NCBI GenBank assembly: GCA_963585895.1
Contig: OY757939.1
Span: 37,276,832-37,340,831 of the forward strand
Source: Sepioteuthis lessoniana
Lineage: Eukaryota; Mollusca; Cephalopoda; Myopsida; Loliginidae
Direction: 5' to 3'
DNA: 64,000 bases
The position numbers and the translations under genes were made by a program. Positions 32,290-43,995 of this stretch are shown here, piece after piece (the stretch's first letter is position 1; the number at the start of each line of letters is the position of its first letter). The notes beneath the pieces were generated by a model that searched no databases, was not told the DNA's origin, and saw only the letters and a program-made list of their open reading frames with translations.

Positions 32290-32690
32290 TTTTATCTCCT
32301 TAACTCTCATCCTTCCGTTTCTTTTCTTTTCTTTTCCTTACTTCCTTCTCCTTCTTTCTCCTTCTAATTCAAAATCTTTTTTAATGAACAAATGGAACAA
32401 ATAAGTTCTACAGAATATTCCAAAGCAGTCAGATGACATATTTTTAAACACGAACGCTGATTTATTGATTAAACAGTCACCCCTTTCCCTGTATATACAG
32501 AATTTCTTCCGTGTTTTTGTATTTTATTAAACATCCATCAGTGATTTAACATCACTAGATATCATCCTTCCTCGTCCTGATGATGGTTCATTAGAATCGA
32601 ACGTTAGAACATCGACTTTCTTTCTTATTAAACTCTTCTTCTTCTTGGATTACTTTGTTTATCGGGTTTTCTCGGTATATTCAAATATAT
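32290..32690 (+). mobile_element. Hammerhead-bearing element, copy without clear inverted ends
   Basis: It parallels 59780-60155 in order: TAAGTTCTACAGAATATTCC, CAGTCAGATGACAT, AACGCTGATTTATT, GTGTTTTTGTATTTTATTAA, then CATCCATC and the core. It lacks the 43-bp terminal inverted repeats of that copy. The core is 32577-32616. Confidence 0.65.
32577..32616 (+). ncRNA. Hammerhead-like core, decayed
   Basis: CTGATGA, T, GGTTC, ATTA, GAATC, GAAC, then CGTTAGAACATC and GAC. Helix I would be GTC/GAC and the cleavage triplet ATC. One A of GAAA is lost and helix II has a mismatch. Confidence 0.45.
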
Positions 32691-32849
32691 ATCTATAACA
32701 TTTATTTATATACAATGTAATTATATTTATACAATACATATTATTATTATATATATGTATATGTATATGTGTTTATACAGTATTATATTTACATAATACA
32801 TATTTATACAATACATTATACCTTATCCTCCACTTATGGGTCAAATAGT

Positions 32850-32910
32850 ATCACTAGGATAGCTTTGGTATTAAATAAGCCCCGAAGGTTGATATGTCAT
32901 TAAATAAAGA
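32850..32910 (+). repeat. REP-A 3' fragment
   Basis: CTTTGGTATTAAATAAGCC with GTTGATATGTCATTAAAT, preceded by a TGGGTCAAATAG piece of the REP-A body. Confidence 0.65.
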
Positions 32911-32999
32911 TACAGCACCAATACATAATAACAATTAAATAAGAGTAATGGATTCTAGTCTGATCCAAAAGCAGTTTTTTTTTAATCTCCGACACATGT

Positions 33000-33320
33000 A
33001 CTAAAATTGATTACATTCTTCCAAGCTGTAGCTGTGTCATTACTACAGTATGGATGCACCAGTAAGATTCTAACGAAACAGCAGAAGATAAAACTAGATG
33101 AGAACTAGATGCTACGTGCCGCTTGAACAAGTCCTGGAAGCAGCACCCCCCCAAAAAAAAGGCAGCGGCATGGCCGCTTACCTCCCATCTCACAAACCCT
33201 CCAAGAAAGAGGAATAAGACAAATGGACACTGTTAGGGAAGTAAGGGTGAACCCATTAACGACTTTCTCTCATGGACTCCAACACATGGACACACCAGTG
33301 TTGCTCGACCAGCTAAAACG
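33000..33320 (+). pseudogene. LINE-N ORF2 fragment, heavily decayed
   Basis: CATTCTTCCAAGCTGTAGC and TACAGTATGGATGCACCA correspond to FFQAAVVSVLLYGCT of LINE-N. GAACAAGTCCTGGAAGCAGC matches LNKSWRQ, and GACACTGTTAGGGAAGTAAG and TGGACTCCAACACATGGAC match the C-terminal segment. Frames are lost. Confidence 0.65.
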
Positions 33321-34220
33321 AATTTTTTTCAAGCAATTTAGTCAGAGATGTTTTATAGCCGCATTTTTCTGTGAATACTTTGATTTGGAGAATTGAGGGA
33401 GATGTGAAATTCAAAATGTTGATTTTAATGTCGTTTTTGGTAGAATAGGATCCGTACTTTGTAAAGGTACCAATAACAGTGGCCAGTTCAAAGAATTGAC
33501 GGAGATATCAAACAATCATCTGACGCAGCTTATTGTACACGAACTACTTTCATAGGAATTCATTATGAATCTTGTTGATATTTTCTATCCATTTTTGTTG
33601 TACTAAAACTAATTTTGGTAGAGTAATAATTGTAACTGAATCCTTTGTTGGTCATCGAACTTCATGAATACCAAACGTTGGCTTAAGGACAAGAATCTTT
33701 TCGCAAAAGTATAGTTTGTCTTGATATTGTAAAACATCTAATGGAAATCAATTTTCTTCACGGCTTCTCGTCAATTACCAATGGCAGCCATATCCGTTAT
33801 AAAAATACAGTTCCCTGACGCATGAAAGATACATGCTAAACAAAAAACATAAGACGTCAACGAATCAAAATATGCAAGATATTTGATAAAAGAAGTAATC
33901 TTTAATGCCCTGTGTTGTGGTGTTGTGGAACCAACCCCGATAAGAATGGACTGATCCAAGCCCCGTAAAGAAATCAAACTGAAGCTAGCAAAGGACATAG
34001 TAATTGGAGACTTGCAGTAGACTGGATTTCTTTTCTTATACATTGATTCCAAAAATAAATACCTATTATTCCATGTGTATCTTTAATTATATTATTAAGA
34101 TACAACATCCTGGTTATAGTACCAAATCGCGTTCGGTAATGGGGCTCATATTCACAAACTCTAGAGCTTAGAGTTGTCCTTCTTTGCTAATGCTCTCAGG
34201 TCCACTCTTGACAAGGAGCA
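33321..34220. other. No recognised feature
   Basis: 900 bp of single-copy AT-rich sequence. A 93-codon minus frame at 33771-34052 has no recognisable domain. Confidence 0.4.
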
Positions 34221-34224
34221 ATAG

Positions 34225-34375
34225 TTTGGTTCGGTTTATTGGCATATCAACCATTGTAGGTTATTTAATGCCAAATCCTATTTAGACAAGTATATTAAAC
34301 GTATATGGTTTAGTGTGGTTAAGTTTTATGGCATATAAACCCTTGTAGTTTATTTAATGCTGAACCTTCTTTATA
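34225..34375 (-). repeat. Two REP-A 3' tails in tandem
   Basis: GGCATATCAACCATTGTAGG with TTTAATGCCAAATCC, then GGCATATAAACCCTTGTAG with TTTAATGCTGAACC, about 90 bp apart. This is the same tail-only amplification as at 27915. Confidence 0.82.
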
Positions 34376-34413
34376 CATATATATTATCTAATGTAAAATC
34401 CTCTATATATATA

Positions 34414-35346
34414 TGTGGTGCCTTCAATAAGTTTCCAGACTTTTTTGTACAGGCATTTAAAATTGTCCTAGACTCTTGAAAATTCACCGTGTTATTGCTA
34501 TACATCTTATGAGATGACTGACCAATTTTTATGTTTTCAGGTTCAAATGAACAGCTACAGCAGCAACTGGAATACACCCTACTAAAGCCTGATTGTCACA
34601 GCTGGTGAATTTCAAAAATGCAATCTGGACGTGTGGAAGAACGATATGCAATAAAATTCTATTTCAAACTTGGAAAAAATGCCATGCGATGAAAGCTGGA
34701 TCTACTGCTATGACCCAGAGACCAAGAGACAGAGTTCCCAGTGAAAACATGCTGGCTCTCCCAAACCCAAGAGGGCCAGACAGAGCAAATCCACCCGCAA
34801 ACTTTTGATGATCCCTTTTTTTTTTGACAGTACTGGCATGATCTACATGCACTGGGTTCCCACTGGACTGACAGTCTACAAGGAAAACTATGTTGAGGTT
34901 TTAAGGGAGTTCAGGAAGAGATTCCATCGGAAGAGGCCAGAATTCTTCAAATCGAGTTAGTGGCATTTCCACCAGGACAATGCATCAGTCCACAACTCCA
35001 TCCTTGTCACAGACTATTTGACAAAGATGGGCAACAAGACAGTTCTTCAGCCTCCCTATAGTCCAGACCTTGCTCCCTGTGACTTTTGGTTATTCCCTAA
35101 GCTCAAGGAAAACCTTAGAGGCTGTCGTTATGAGACAATTGAGGAGATGAAAGAGGCTTTGTCGAAGGTCATTGACACGCTCACACAAGAGGACTTTCAT
35201 AGGGCCTTCCAGAAATTGTTGGAACGGTACAACAAGTGCATTATAGTCGGATGAGATTAGTTCGAGAGGGGCTAGAGTTTCATGTGTATACTATCAATAA
35301 AAGTGCCCATACGAAAAAAGTCTGGAAACTTATTGAAGGCACATCG
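34414..35346 (+). mobile_element. Mariner element M3 (DD34D), with a different internal deletion
   Basis: 933 bp with TA at 34412-34413 and 35347-35348. The terminal inverted repeats share GTGCCTTCAATAAGTTTCC and GACTTTTTT. The start of the transposase (about 34630) is joined after KNAM to the first catalytic Asp segment (DESWIYCYDPETKRQ at 34688), then IYMHWVPTG (34840) and REFRKRFHRKR (34907). The second Asp is in HQDNASVHNS (34968) and the third in LAPCDFWLFPKLKENLRG (35062-35115). Thirty-four residues separate Asp 2 and Asp 3, the DD34D spacing. Frameshifts occur, and most of the helix-turn-helix domain is gone. An oligo-T expansion lies at 34813-34824. Confidence 0.92.
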
Positions 35347-35379
35347 TATCACAAGTCTTCAATGGGGCTTGATATGCAG

Positions 35380-36020
35380 AACGCTTCAAGCTGGCAACGA
35401 AATCCGCCTAACCTTACGCTACTCTTGGTACCTAAAGGCTCAGCCACTTCGGTGACCTACATCAGCTCGGGAATTATAATGAATTTTGTATTAGCTTTCC
35501 TTTGTTTACATTTTACGTTTACGGTTACTGGAGTGCTCAATTCGATAGAATGTCACATATTGAACTTCGACCCAGCCGTCAATCGAGAAACGGGTGCATC
35601 CGGTCGAAGATATCAAGATATAACCTTGACCGGTTCAAATGCGACGCTCACAGGAAGCAGGTGAACGTCAAGCAATTATATAACCCGTTGCGACAGAGAG
35701 TTCGAGTTAGTTGGAGTCAGTTGCAGTTGAAGTTCGAGTTGCAGTTCGAGGTAGTGAGAACCAGCTCCCAGCAGTGGGCTTGGGCCATCAGCACCCCCGG
35801 TTGAGCAGCTCAGCAGAATGAGAAAGAAGTCAGAGGAACTTGGGATCTATATGTTGCAGTCTGTTCAGTCTCCAACTCACCTCTCACACACCACCCTTTC
35901 GCAACCCTTTTTTTTAATAAAGTGTGAGAGGTATATTTTTGTAAAGAAGTGTGTTCGTTCATCATTATTGTTGATTATGTTTCCGCATATATATGTATAC
36001 GTATAGTTGTATCATGGCTA
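35380..36020 (+). mobile_element. Putative solo LTR, unclassified
   Basis: GC-richer than its neighbours, with TTATATAACCC near 35677, AATAAAG near 35917 and a GTATACGTATAGTTGTA edge. The next bases, ATGGCTAAACAAGAAGAAG, resemble ATGGCTAAGCAACAAGATG just after LTR-1 copy 3 (45757). Such a shared post-LTR start would fit a retroelement leader. There is no second LTR and no pol sequence. Confidence 0.35.
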
Positions 36021-36363
36021 AACAAGAAGAAGAGTTTTGCATTACGCCTGTGGGGACAGCCGTTAAATCCTTCACATAGTGCTCAACCTCCCCCCATGGG
36101 TTCCATATATGTTTCCTTTATAAATTTTAGAAAAACGACATGGGATATATATATAGAAATAGCGCTTATAACTCAACGAATACGTTGAAATAATATAATG
36201 AACTTACATTTAAGTTGACTACAAATTAAAACACTCAACTCAGACATGATTCCTGTGGATGACATATCACATATTTTTTATCATCATCGGAGAACGAAAA
36301 AGAAAGTTTTATCAACATACAACCCCCACCCCCCAAAACACATTTATATTCCAACGGCCTAGA

Positions 36364-36610
36364 TGTAAAGTTGGCCACCGTAGTCGAGGGCGACCAGAAG
36401 GTTCCCTTTTCAGTAGCTATTACGCTGCGGTGTAGAGGAGGGCGCTACTCCTTTCCCTGGATTGCCCCACTTTACCCTTGATACGTACCTTATATTTCTG
36501 AGTGTTAAGAAAGGAGGAATCAAGTACCATTTTTAAAGTACCATTTTTTAAAGTCTTTGGTATGACACGACCCGGGATTGAACCCAGGTCTCCCGGACCA
36601 TTGTTGTTCA
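36364..36610 (-). mobile_element. SINE family T1
   Basis: The minus strand reads from the head near 36605 (GGTCCGGGAGACCTGGGTTC) to GTCGCCAACTTTAC-type sequence at 36364. A 13-bp block, AAAGTACCATTTT, is duplicated at 36522-36550. Confidence 0.87.
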
Positions 36611-36660
36611 ATGTTTCCTTTAAGTAATTTGTATGACTTGATTATATAGGCCATGCCATC

Positions 36661-36664
<4 letters not shown>

Positions 36665-36699
<35 letters not shown>
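36665..36699. repeat. TA microsatellite
   Basis: A run of TA dinucleotides. Confidence 0.93.
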
Positions 36700-36701
<2 letters not shown>

Positions 36702-37849
36702 CAATTGTTGCTAGATTACAAAAAATAGGACATAATCCAATAACGTGCATAATTACAACATTACGTAAAAATATGTACACAATTTTGTCTGTATTGTTTC
36801 TCAGCTAAAGATACTTTTAAAATTCTCCACGAATCAAATTTCCGGTGCAAAAATCCAATTTTATTTACTGGACTACTTACTCAGCGAAAAAAATATACTT
36901 TGGGAAGTAAGGATAGCCATTTTACTTTACACTAAATGATAACTGACGCAGGATCAAATCTATAGATCAGAACAATCGAATATTATAACATTTCCGCTGA
37001 AACAGTCACGATTTTAAAAGATGCAAAATTCACTATTATTATATACCGAACATTAATAGGTACGTCCCATTCCTCATAAATACGTTGAACACTATTGTGA
37101 GGGAGATTAATATGCTGATTTAGTAGTACACCCCTAGCCGTGGTTTACCTTCTTCACGCCGCTGGCGACTATTGTATTTTGTTAATGATATAAAGATTTC
37201 CATTTCATTCCCAACCCATGTGTTGGTTATGTCTCAGTCAGTACCTTTTTTTGTTAGGTAACAGCATTTATCAATGACAGAATTTTAAAAAAAAGATATA
37301 AACATAAAATAGATGATTGAAAAACAAGAAAACAAATCGATAAAAAATCTGAAAACACGTGTTATATATATCTAATTTGAAACCTAATTACCCTACCTTA
37401 AAATAAAATTTGGACATCCCGATCATCTATAGAAACAAATAAATCAGCCGGTCAGCCACACCAAAAATACTGTACCAAAATGGAGGAAACCAAAACAGCC
37501 AAGCCGAAACGAACCCAAGCAGATTTCATTTATTGGTGATTCTGCAATTCTATGATTTGATTCCAAAATGTCTATTGCATATTAAAAGTTAAGAATTGGA
37601 ATGGAACCCCAAAGGCTTTATTAATAACGACAGAGAACAGAGCACAGATGTCTCTTCGACAGTTCCTTGATTTGATGCCTCTTGGATTCACCTGTTAATC
37701 CATTTCTGTAGATATCTACGAACATTGGTTTAGTTTTTCTCTGCTGGCAACCAATGCCTGAATTTACCATTCCATTAACCATTCGTTGCATGTCAAAATG
37801 CATTCACATTAATTCTCTGGCATTTGTTTGCAGAGTTAAGGCGAAGAAA

Positions 37850-37888
<39 letters not shown>

Positions 37889-38629
37889 GAATTTACTTCT
37901 TCCAGTTGATAAAGCTGATCCACAATTACCTCCTCTACCTTTGTTATCTCTCCTTCTTCATCAACGACTCAGGTCACTTGACCAGATCGTGCGTTGCCTT
38001 GTGATTTATAGACAGTCTCCTTTTAAAGGGCAATTTCCGAGATTTTCTCGCAAAGAACGATGGAGCCTGGCCTGTTTCTCTGCCATTGTCTGGTACTCCC
38101 ATCAATTCTTCATCTTTTCTATGCCAAAGAGCTACTTCGGCGCTAACTTATTACGTCAAAAATTCGTTTTGAACACGGCAACTTTGAATATGAACAAAGC
38201 AGCATTATTTTTTTTTCCTTTTCTTTTCCATCAGAAAAAGAATGAATAGCATTGTCATTTCTCTCTTTTGTTGGTCGAAACACACAGAGATTATGAAACT
38301 GAAGAGAATATGATACCAAATTAATAGCTGAAGTACCTATCTACGCAAGGTAAGAGTTGTCTTTTAAAGACTTCAATCACAGATACAAGATAAGCTAGGG
38401 TTCTATGAAATATAGTGAGATTTAGATCATAGATAGGATGAGACTTCAATCACACATCTGGTCCTCACCAATTGTGATATAAGTAATAGATATACGGTAA
38501 ATGTAATAAACTTTTATACTCTTCAGGACACTTCTGAAAGACTTACACCGAAATGACGAATATGAAAACTTTGTTACCGCCCATATAGAAGCTGCAGCCG
38601 AGTGCATACCAACAAAATCAAAGTTTAAG
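36700..38629. other. Longest stretch without a recognised element; GA microsatellite at 37844-37886
   Basis: Nearly 2 kb with no repeat of other parts of the window and no supported gene. A 141-codon frame at 37824-38249 starts with an Arg-Glu tract made by the GA repeat and has no recognisable domain. If host sequence survives in the window, this is one of the better candidates. Confidence 0.45.
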
Positions 38630-39008
38630 GTTTGGTTTGGTTTGGTTTTATGGCATATCAACCATTGTAGGTTACTTAATGCCAAAACCATTTATATAGA
38701 TAAAAACAGTTCTATTTCAAACAATTTAGTTTTGTACGTAGTTTAACTGTTAAAACAGTTTAGTGTAAGTACACAGTTTAGTTCTATTTGACCCAGAGAT
38801 TGGACCCTATGAGGTGCTACCACTCTGGACCAGAATGGAGCTGGGAGTGATGTCAATAAAGAGGTTATCTGCATTCACCAAAGCTCTTGCGTTACTGGAA
38901 CTTCACCATTAATTGTTTTAGTGCCATATACAGGACACACATTGCGGGAGTCTTACCCCTCTACAGAGGTGTAGTTGGCGTATTTTACAGCCCCATCTGA
39001 CTGAGCCA
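38630..39008 (-). mobile_element. REP-A element
   Basis: On the minus strand: head at 39008-38960, body, two internal units, hairpin tail at 38650-38692, and a GGTTTGGTTTGG simple tail at 38630. Confidence 0.87.
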
Positions 39009-39059
39009 ACCAAATCAAGAATCAAATGTAGAGGTCCCAAGGAATCTAGCTGTTTGGGG

Positions 39060-39270
39060 GGAAATAACGATAAAAAGTGTCCTAAATTAATAAAATAAAA
39101 TCAACAAATTCCATCACGTAGAAATTTTAGAAAGTACAGATAGACCTAATATATACCAAAAAGAACAATCAAAATATATTCATGGCCAAATCGATGAAAT
39201 CAGAAATCCAATGGAAGATAGACAGTCACGATTAGCATGGCAGACAGTAAATAAAGTGAGCGCTGAAATA
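39060..39270 (+). pseudogene. LINE-N ORF2 middle fragment
   Basis: The frame gives HHVEILESTDRPNIYQKEQ, YIHGQIDEIRNPMEDRQS and RLAWQTVNKVS, the segment between endonuclease and polymerase of this LINE. It is colinear with 58990-59225. No polymerase follows. Confidence 0.72.
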
Positions 39271-39805
39271 GGACGTGCCGAATATTTCCTACAGGAATTA
39301 GGGTGACTAATATGCCCTGCTGAAATGAGGGGGGGTCTATGTGTTCTGTTCAAATAGGCGTGTGTTTAATATGGGTGTGCGTCTGTGTGTCCTGTCGAAA
39401 TAAGGAGGCTGTGACACCACGGGACTATATATGAAATATAAATAAAGATGTTACCATCCGCCATCCAACAGGAAAGTCGTCATATTTCATAAGTTAGTTG
39501 TTTCTATATGAAAATTTATTGAGGTTTGCAACGTCCAGCATAGTCGCACGAAACGAGAGAAATAGCGTAAAAGAATGACTGGTGTTTCTCAAAAACACAG
39601 ATAGTTTAATTCACGGCAGACGAAACGATCAAAACACTCTCTTCATTTCTTCTCCATCAATCAAGCCCTCACCCCCAATGGAGCCGCTCGTTTCACCTCG
39701 CATCTGGACCTAAAACTCGAAATTGCCCAACGCCAATTCACCGACTGACTCCAAATCCTTTGACAGAGCAACTCGACTGACTGACCGCTAAATGACTCTA
39801 CTTAC
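39271..39805. other. No recognised feature
   Basis: Contains a G/T-rich stretch at 39330-39400 with partial repeats of GTGTGT. No supported frame. Confidence 0.35.
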
Positions 39806-39814
39806 ATATCTTAT

Positions 39815-40072
39815 CCAGACCATTGGTCTAATGAGTAGAGTGTTCGCCAATGGTCCGGGAGACTGGGGTTCAATCCCGGGTCGAGTCATACCAAAGACTC
39901 AAAAACTGGTACTCAATGATGCCTTGCTTAACACTCAGCATTATAAGTTACGGATCAAGAGTAAAGTGGAGAAAGGAGCTGCGCCCTCCCCAACACATCG
40001 GTGTAATAGTTATTGAAAAAGGAGCCTTAGGATCACTCTCGATTACGGTCGCCAACTTTATTTTTACTTTAT
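39815..40072 (+). mobile_element. SINE family T1 with 9-bp target duplication
   Basis: ATATCTTAT occurs at 39806-39814 and 40073-40081, flanking the element. The head has CCATTGGTCTAATGAGTAG, GTGTTCGCCAATGGTCC and box B GGGTTCAATCCCGGG. The body ends GGTCGCCAACTTTATTTTTAC. Confidence 0.9.
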
Positions 40073-40081
40073 ATATCTTAT

Positions 40082-40580
40082 TTTAATTAATCTGTTAACT
40101 AATCTGATTAGAACACGTGTTATTAAAAATCTGCGTCATATAAATCTGACATCGCATTTAAAATGTTTATCTCCAACATCCTGCCCACAACCGAATTTAA
40201 CAGAACCTTTCAATCTCATATACTGACATTCGGTTGTGGCATGTCCATGCTTTTGTTCATTCGATGCGACTTTCACTTCAACTCAAAGTTTTTGTCTAAC
40301 TCATAATTTATCATTAAAAATAAAACGATTAACTAATATAATTAATTACAATCCTTAATTATATTACAATGCGTTTAATACGCCTGCGAATCTTTTAGAG
40401 GATCAAAAACAGTTTTTAGTTTCCCACAAATGAATGGTTTCGACCAGCTAAAAAGCAAATTTCGAATGTTTATTTTAAGTAGAAAGCTGCATCTAACTTC
40501 CCGGTTGTCGCATTTCGATTTTTCAACATTTTCTACCACTTGACCTTGTGCCAAACTAAATCAAGTGAATGTGTCGGGAT
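40082..40580. other. No recognised feature
   Basis: AT-rich single-copy sequence. Confidence 0.35.
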
Positions 40581-40589
40581 TTGTCACGT

Positions 40590-40770
40590 GGATAGGATAG
40601 GAACATGTTTTTTAATAGCTTCCTTGGTATATTCATTATTGATTACATCATTGACTCTCTTTTTCATTCGTCTCTATCGTCCACCACTTCTAGTCAGTCC
40701 TCTAGACAGCATCCAATGTTCGCATAGAGCTGATGTTTGTAAGTGCTTGATAGTCGGCCAAAACTGGCAT
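40590..40770 (-). pseudogene. LINE-N ORF2 3' fragment, decayed
   Basis: TTGACTCTCTTTTTCATTCG, CTATCGTCCACCACTTCTAG and CCAATGTTCGCATAGAGCTG parallel the minus-strand LINE-N end at 32100-32220 and 51200-51300. Confidence 0.6.
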
Positions 40771-40799
40771 ATCCTTACTTAGGAATCGATAGGAGATTT

Positions 40800-41345
40800 G
40801 TTTGTTTGTTTGGGTTTTATTGCATATCAACCTTTCTACGATATTTAATGCTAAATCCATTTTAACATATGAGCAGTGCTATTTCAAACAATTCAGTTTG
40901 GCATAAGTACACAGTTTAATTGCCAAAATCATTCTATTTCAAGCTATTCAGTTTAGTCAAACAGCTTTATTTCAAACAATTCAGTTTAGTATGAGTCTAG
41001 TTTTTTTTACACACTGTTGAATTTCCAAACAGTTCTATTTCAAACAATTCAGTTTAGCGTAAATACAGTTTCAATGTCAAAAACAGTCCCATTTCAAACA
41101 ACTCAGTTTAGCATAAGTACGTAGTTTAACAGTTCTTTTTCGAGCAACTCAGTTTAGCATAGGTACACAGTTAACTGACAAAATAGTTCAATTTCAAGCA
41201 GTTCAGTTTAGTATAAGTACACAATTTAGTTCTATTTGACCCATAGATAGGACCCTATCAGGTGCTACTATTCCGGGCCACAGTAGACCCGGAAGTGATG
41301 GCAATGAAGGGGTAATCTGCATTCCCCAAAGCTCCAGCATTACTT
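40800..41345 (-). mobile_element. REP-A element, head-truncated, with many internal units
   Basis: Hairpin tail at about 40822-40862, then at least six 55-bp internal units (CAATTCAGTTTAGCATAAG), the TGACCCATAGATAGGACCC block and GTGATGGCAATGAAGGGG. It stops at CTCCAGCATTACTT, before the head. Confidence 0.85.
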
Positions 41346-41417
41346 CCAGTATTTATTCAAAACAACACTTTGCCATCTTGTGTCGCTTTAATTAACGTTT
41401 TTCTCTGTGCGTTTCAT

Positions 41418-41786
41418 TAGTTGGTTGGTTGGGTTGGGTTTGGTTTTATAGCATGTTAACCATTGTTGCTTATTCAATGCCAAATCCTACTTTTACATAA
41501 ATATCGATTATATATAATTTGTAAACTCATTTTGTCGATACATTTTTATTCGAGCCTTAGCTCATTCTTTCGTACACTGTTAACTTGTTTTAAGTATTTC
41601 TAATTGAAACCTGTCTGGGCCTAGGAGTGATGGCAATAAAGGGGTGCTCCACATTGCCCAACGCTCCAGCATTACTGGAACCTCGCCATCAGATTGTTTA
41701 ATGTCATACAGGACATTCGTTGGTGGGTGAGTCTAACCCCTCGACAGAGATGCAGTCGGTGTATTCTACATCCCAAGCCGACTGAC
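41418..41786 (-). mobile_element. REP-A element
   Basis: A GGTTGGTTGGGTTGGG simple tail, hairpin tail to 41493, short internal part, GAGTGATGGCAATAAAGGGG, then the head to 41786 (CATCCCAAGCCGACTGAC). Confidence 0.85.
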
Positions 41787-42130
41787 TTGGTTTCGTTAGT
41801 GTTCAGATGGTGCATCCATACATTAGTAATGACGCAACGAGAGTTTGTAAGAAATCCCGTTTAATTTTATGTTACAGGTCTCTAAAATTTCACTTTTTTT
41901 TCTGGTGATTTAGATTTGAAAATTTTTTTTGGTTTTTTTGGAGACATTGATTAGGAAAAAAGCATCGGCTTTTTTTGTCCATCAAGTCGGGTTTTTGATT
42001 TGTGACAAACTTATTAGATATTAATCCTATTAATTTTCGAATGCAAAAAGTCTGAATATTGGGATTGTAAAAGTGTAAGTTTTAACTAAAAGCATCTAAA
42101 TATATATCAGAATAAACATTACTTATGTTC
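41787..42130. other. No recognised feature
   Basis: T-rich single-copy sequence. Confidence 0.35.
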
Positions 42131-42134
42131 TTGT

Positions 42135-42320
42135 CAGTAGGGTGTAAAATATACAGACTGTATCCCTCTGCAGAACGGTAAGACTCCCTCAAAAATAAGG
42201 GTTCTGAGTTATGATATTAAATTAGATCTATTAGTGAGACTCCAGTTCTAAGGCTATGGGAAGTGTGCCGTGTGAAGTGTGTAATTGCTATTACTTCCAT
42301 GTCCACTTTATACCTGTTAG
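42135..42320 (+). mobile_element. REP-A2 subfamily, head and body fragment
   Basis: AAAATATACAGACTGTATCC, CCTCTGCAGAACGGTAAGAC and the GAGACTCCAGTTCTAAGGC block. It shares AATATACAGACTGTATC with 61020 and differs consistently from REP-A, so it is a subfamily. Confidence 0.7.
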
Positions 42321-42439
42321 GGTTACATCAATGAGTAAAATAAATCTGTTTAGAATAAGAATACTTGCTGTCACATCAGCGACAGTTTAGTGTTATATCA
42401 AGGACACTTCTTTTTGTATGAATGGGGAGATCAGGAGAT

Positions 42440-42705
42440 ACAGTAATAATTTCCTAAGCTGTTTGTTTCGATGTTGCACAAGGCCAATAGTTCCCACTGC
42501 CTCCCACCAGACAGGACTCGACAAAATGACCCGAAGGTCGATTATAGTTGAGGTTTAAGGGAGGGGAAGGTCGGGCACGAGCCGAGACTCGAGCCCTACT
42601 GGACTATGACGTTGCTCGCCCACCCGAAAGTGGCCCAGCCGAAATCGGTGTCCTTACGGCCTCAAGTCTGTCTTTGTTGGACTGTGCCCATCGCAGCGGC
42701 GCGCT
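42440..42705. other. GC-rich unclassified segment
   Basis: Unusually GC-rich for the window (GGGAGGGGAAGGTCGGGCAC, GCAGCGGCGCGCTAGTCC). It has GATGTTGCACAAGGCC at its left and GATGTTGCACAAAGCC at its right, a 16-bp near-duplicate. The right one is the 3' part of a T3 SINE, so this may be another SINE or a partial duplication. Confidence 0.4.
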
Positions 42706-42712
42706 AGTCCAC

Positions 42713-42812
42713 GATGTTGCACAAAGCCGACTGAATGGGGCACCAAGAGAGATTCGAACTCACACGTGAAGGATGGCTTGTCTAACTTGCTAAGCATTAC
42801 ACCACCCAAAGC
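42713..42812 (-). mobile_element. SINE family T3 (tRNA-like head)
   Basis: The minus strand reads GGGTGGTGTAATGCTTAGC (box A region) and GTGAGTTCGAATCTCTC (box B), then TGGTGCCCCATTCAGTCGG and TTTGTGCAACATCG. It matches 44309-44477. Confidence 0.75.
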
Positions 42813-42819
42813 GTTTGAT

Positions 42820-43234
42820 TCAGGAGGTACAGTAAGCATTTTCTAAGCCCAACCAACAGCTTTTTGGCATTATTAAGTTTAGCAAATATATACGTATTCA
42901 AATTTTCTGTGAGGATTGAACATATTCCTGATTGGATGATGGAGCTGAGCGATGTATCTTGTAATATGCTTCAAATACAAATGCAGATATGAATAATTTG
43001 AATTTTCCTAAGCTTAAGTGGATGAAAGAACAAAACAAAAAACAAAAAATCGGGAGAGTTTATTTTCTCCAAAACGTGTGTATGTAAATTTGCTTGATAT
43101 GTTGAAATTATTTTGTGCTAGCAATTTATCATATTCTTTCGGAGCGAAAGTGAAAATTCTGCCTTCAATAAACATTTATTTTATTCGTAAAAGCAGACAT
43201 AGGCGTCAGAGTATGCAGATTTAGTTATTTAAAG

Positions 43235-43236
<2 letters not shown>
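42820..43236. other. No recognised feature
   Basis: Single-copy AT-rich sequence. Confidence 0.35.
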
Positions 43237-43298
<62 letters not shown>

Positions 43299-43347
43299 TT
43301 GAAAAAAAAAAGAAGAAATCTGCACGCACAGATGCCCTCCAAACAGG

Positions 43348-43408
<61 letters not shown>
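43237..43408. repeat. Two TA microsatellites with a CA run
   Basis: TA at 43237-43300, a CA run at 43350-43362 and TA at 43363-43408. The minus-strand frame is an artefact. Confidence 0.95.
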
Positions 43409-43412
<4 letters not shown>

Positions 43413-43744
43413 TACCTCTGACAAAAAATATGGACTCTTAGAAAACGTTCCTTCTGCTATTTTTAATAGTTTGTTCTTCTACCTAATGCTGAAAATACCT
43501 CGATAATGAATTAAAATAAATTGTTTTTGATAATTTGATTTATGTTCGATGAATCCAGAAAGTTTGGATATTAGATAAAATAGGTTTTTCTCAGATTTAT
43601 AGGTAGTTTATTTTTTATTGATTAAAGATAACCGAAAGAATATTTTCTAAGTGTAGTGTGTCCATTATTTTTTGCCAGTGGTTGTAAGCATACTTCTATA
43701 AAAGTTTTATAAGTTAAGGTTCTTCTAGATCAAAAACACCAAGA

Positions 43745-43746
<2 letters not shown>

Positions 43747-43795
<49 letters not shown>
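43747..43795. repeat. TA microsatellite
   Basis: About 24 TA dinucleotides after 340 bp of sequence without recognised content. Confidence 0.95.
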
Positions 43796-43797
<2 letters not shown>

Positions 43798-43995
43798 GTA
43801 ATGCTGACGAAAGATAGACACTGGGAACAGAAAAGGGTTGATAGAAAAACATATATATTCAAGTAATAGAAACAAGATACAAGTGAACCTGGTTACGCAG
43901 TAGTTAATTGATAGGAAACTGAATGTCCAGTGGGGTAGTAACTATCCGTCTACAACGCAAATGGTATCACACGTGATTGTGTCAGGCTGATTGGT

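Noticed and set aside
37824..38249. 141-codon open frame starting with Arg-Glu repeats
   Set aside because: The start is a GA microsatellite and the remainder has no recognisable domain; no splice or promoter support.
42548..42769. 73-codon frame in the GC-rich segment ending in REIRTHT
   Set aside because: The end is a translation of the tRNA-like T3 SINE, and the rest has no recognisable domain.
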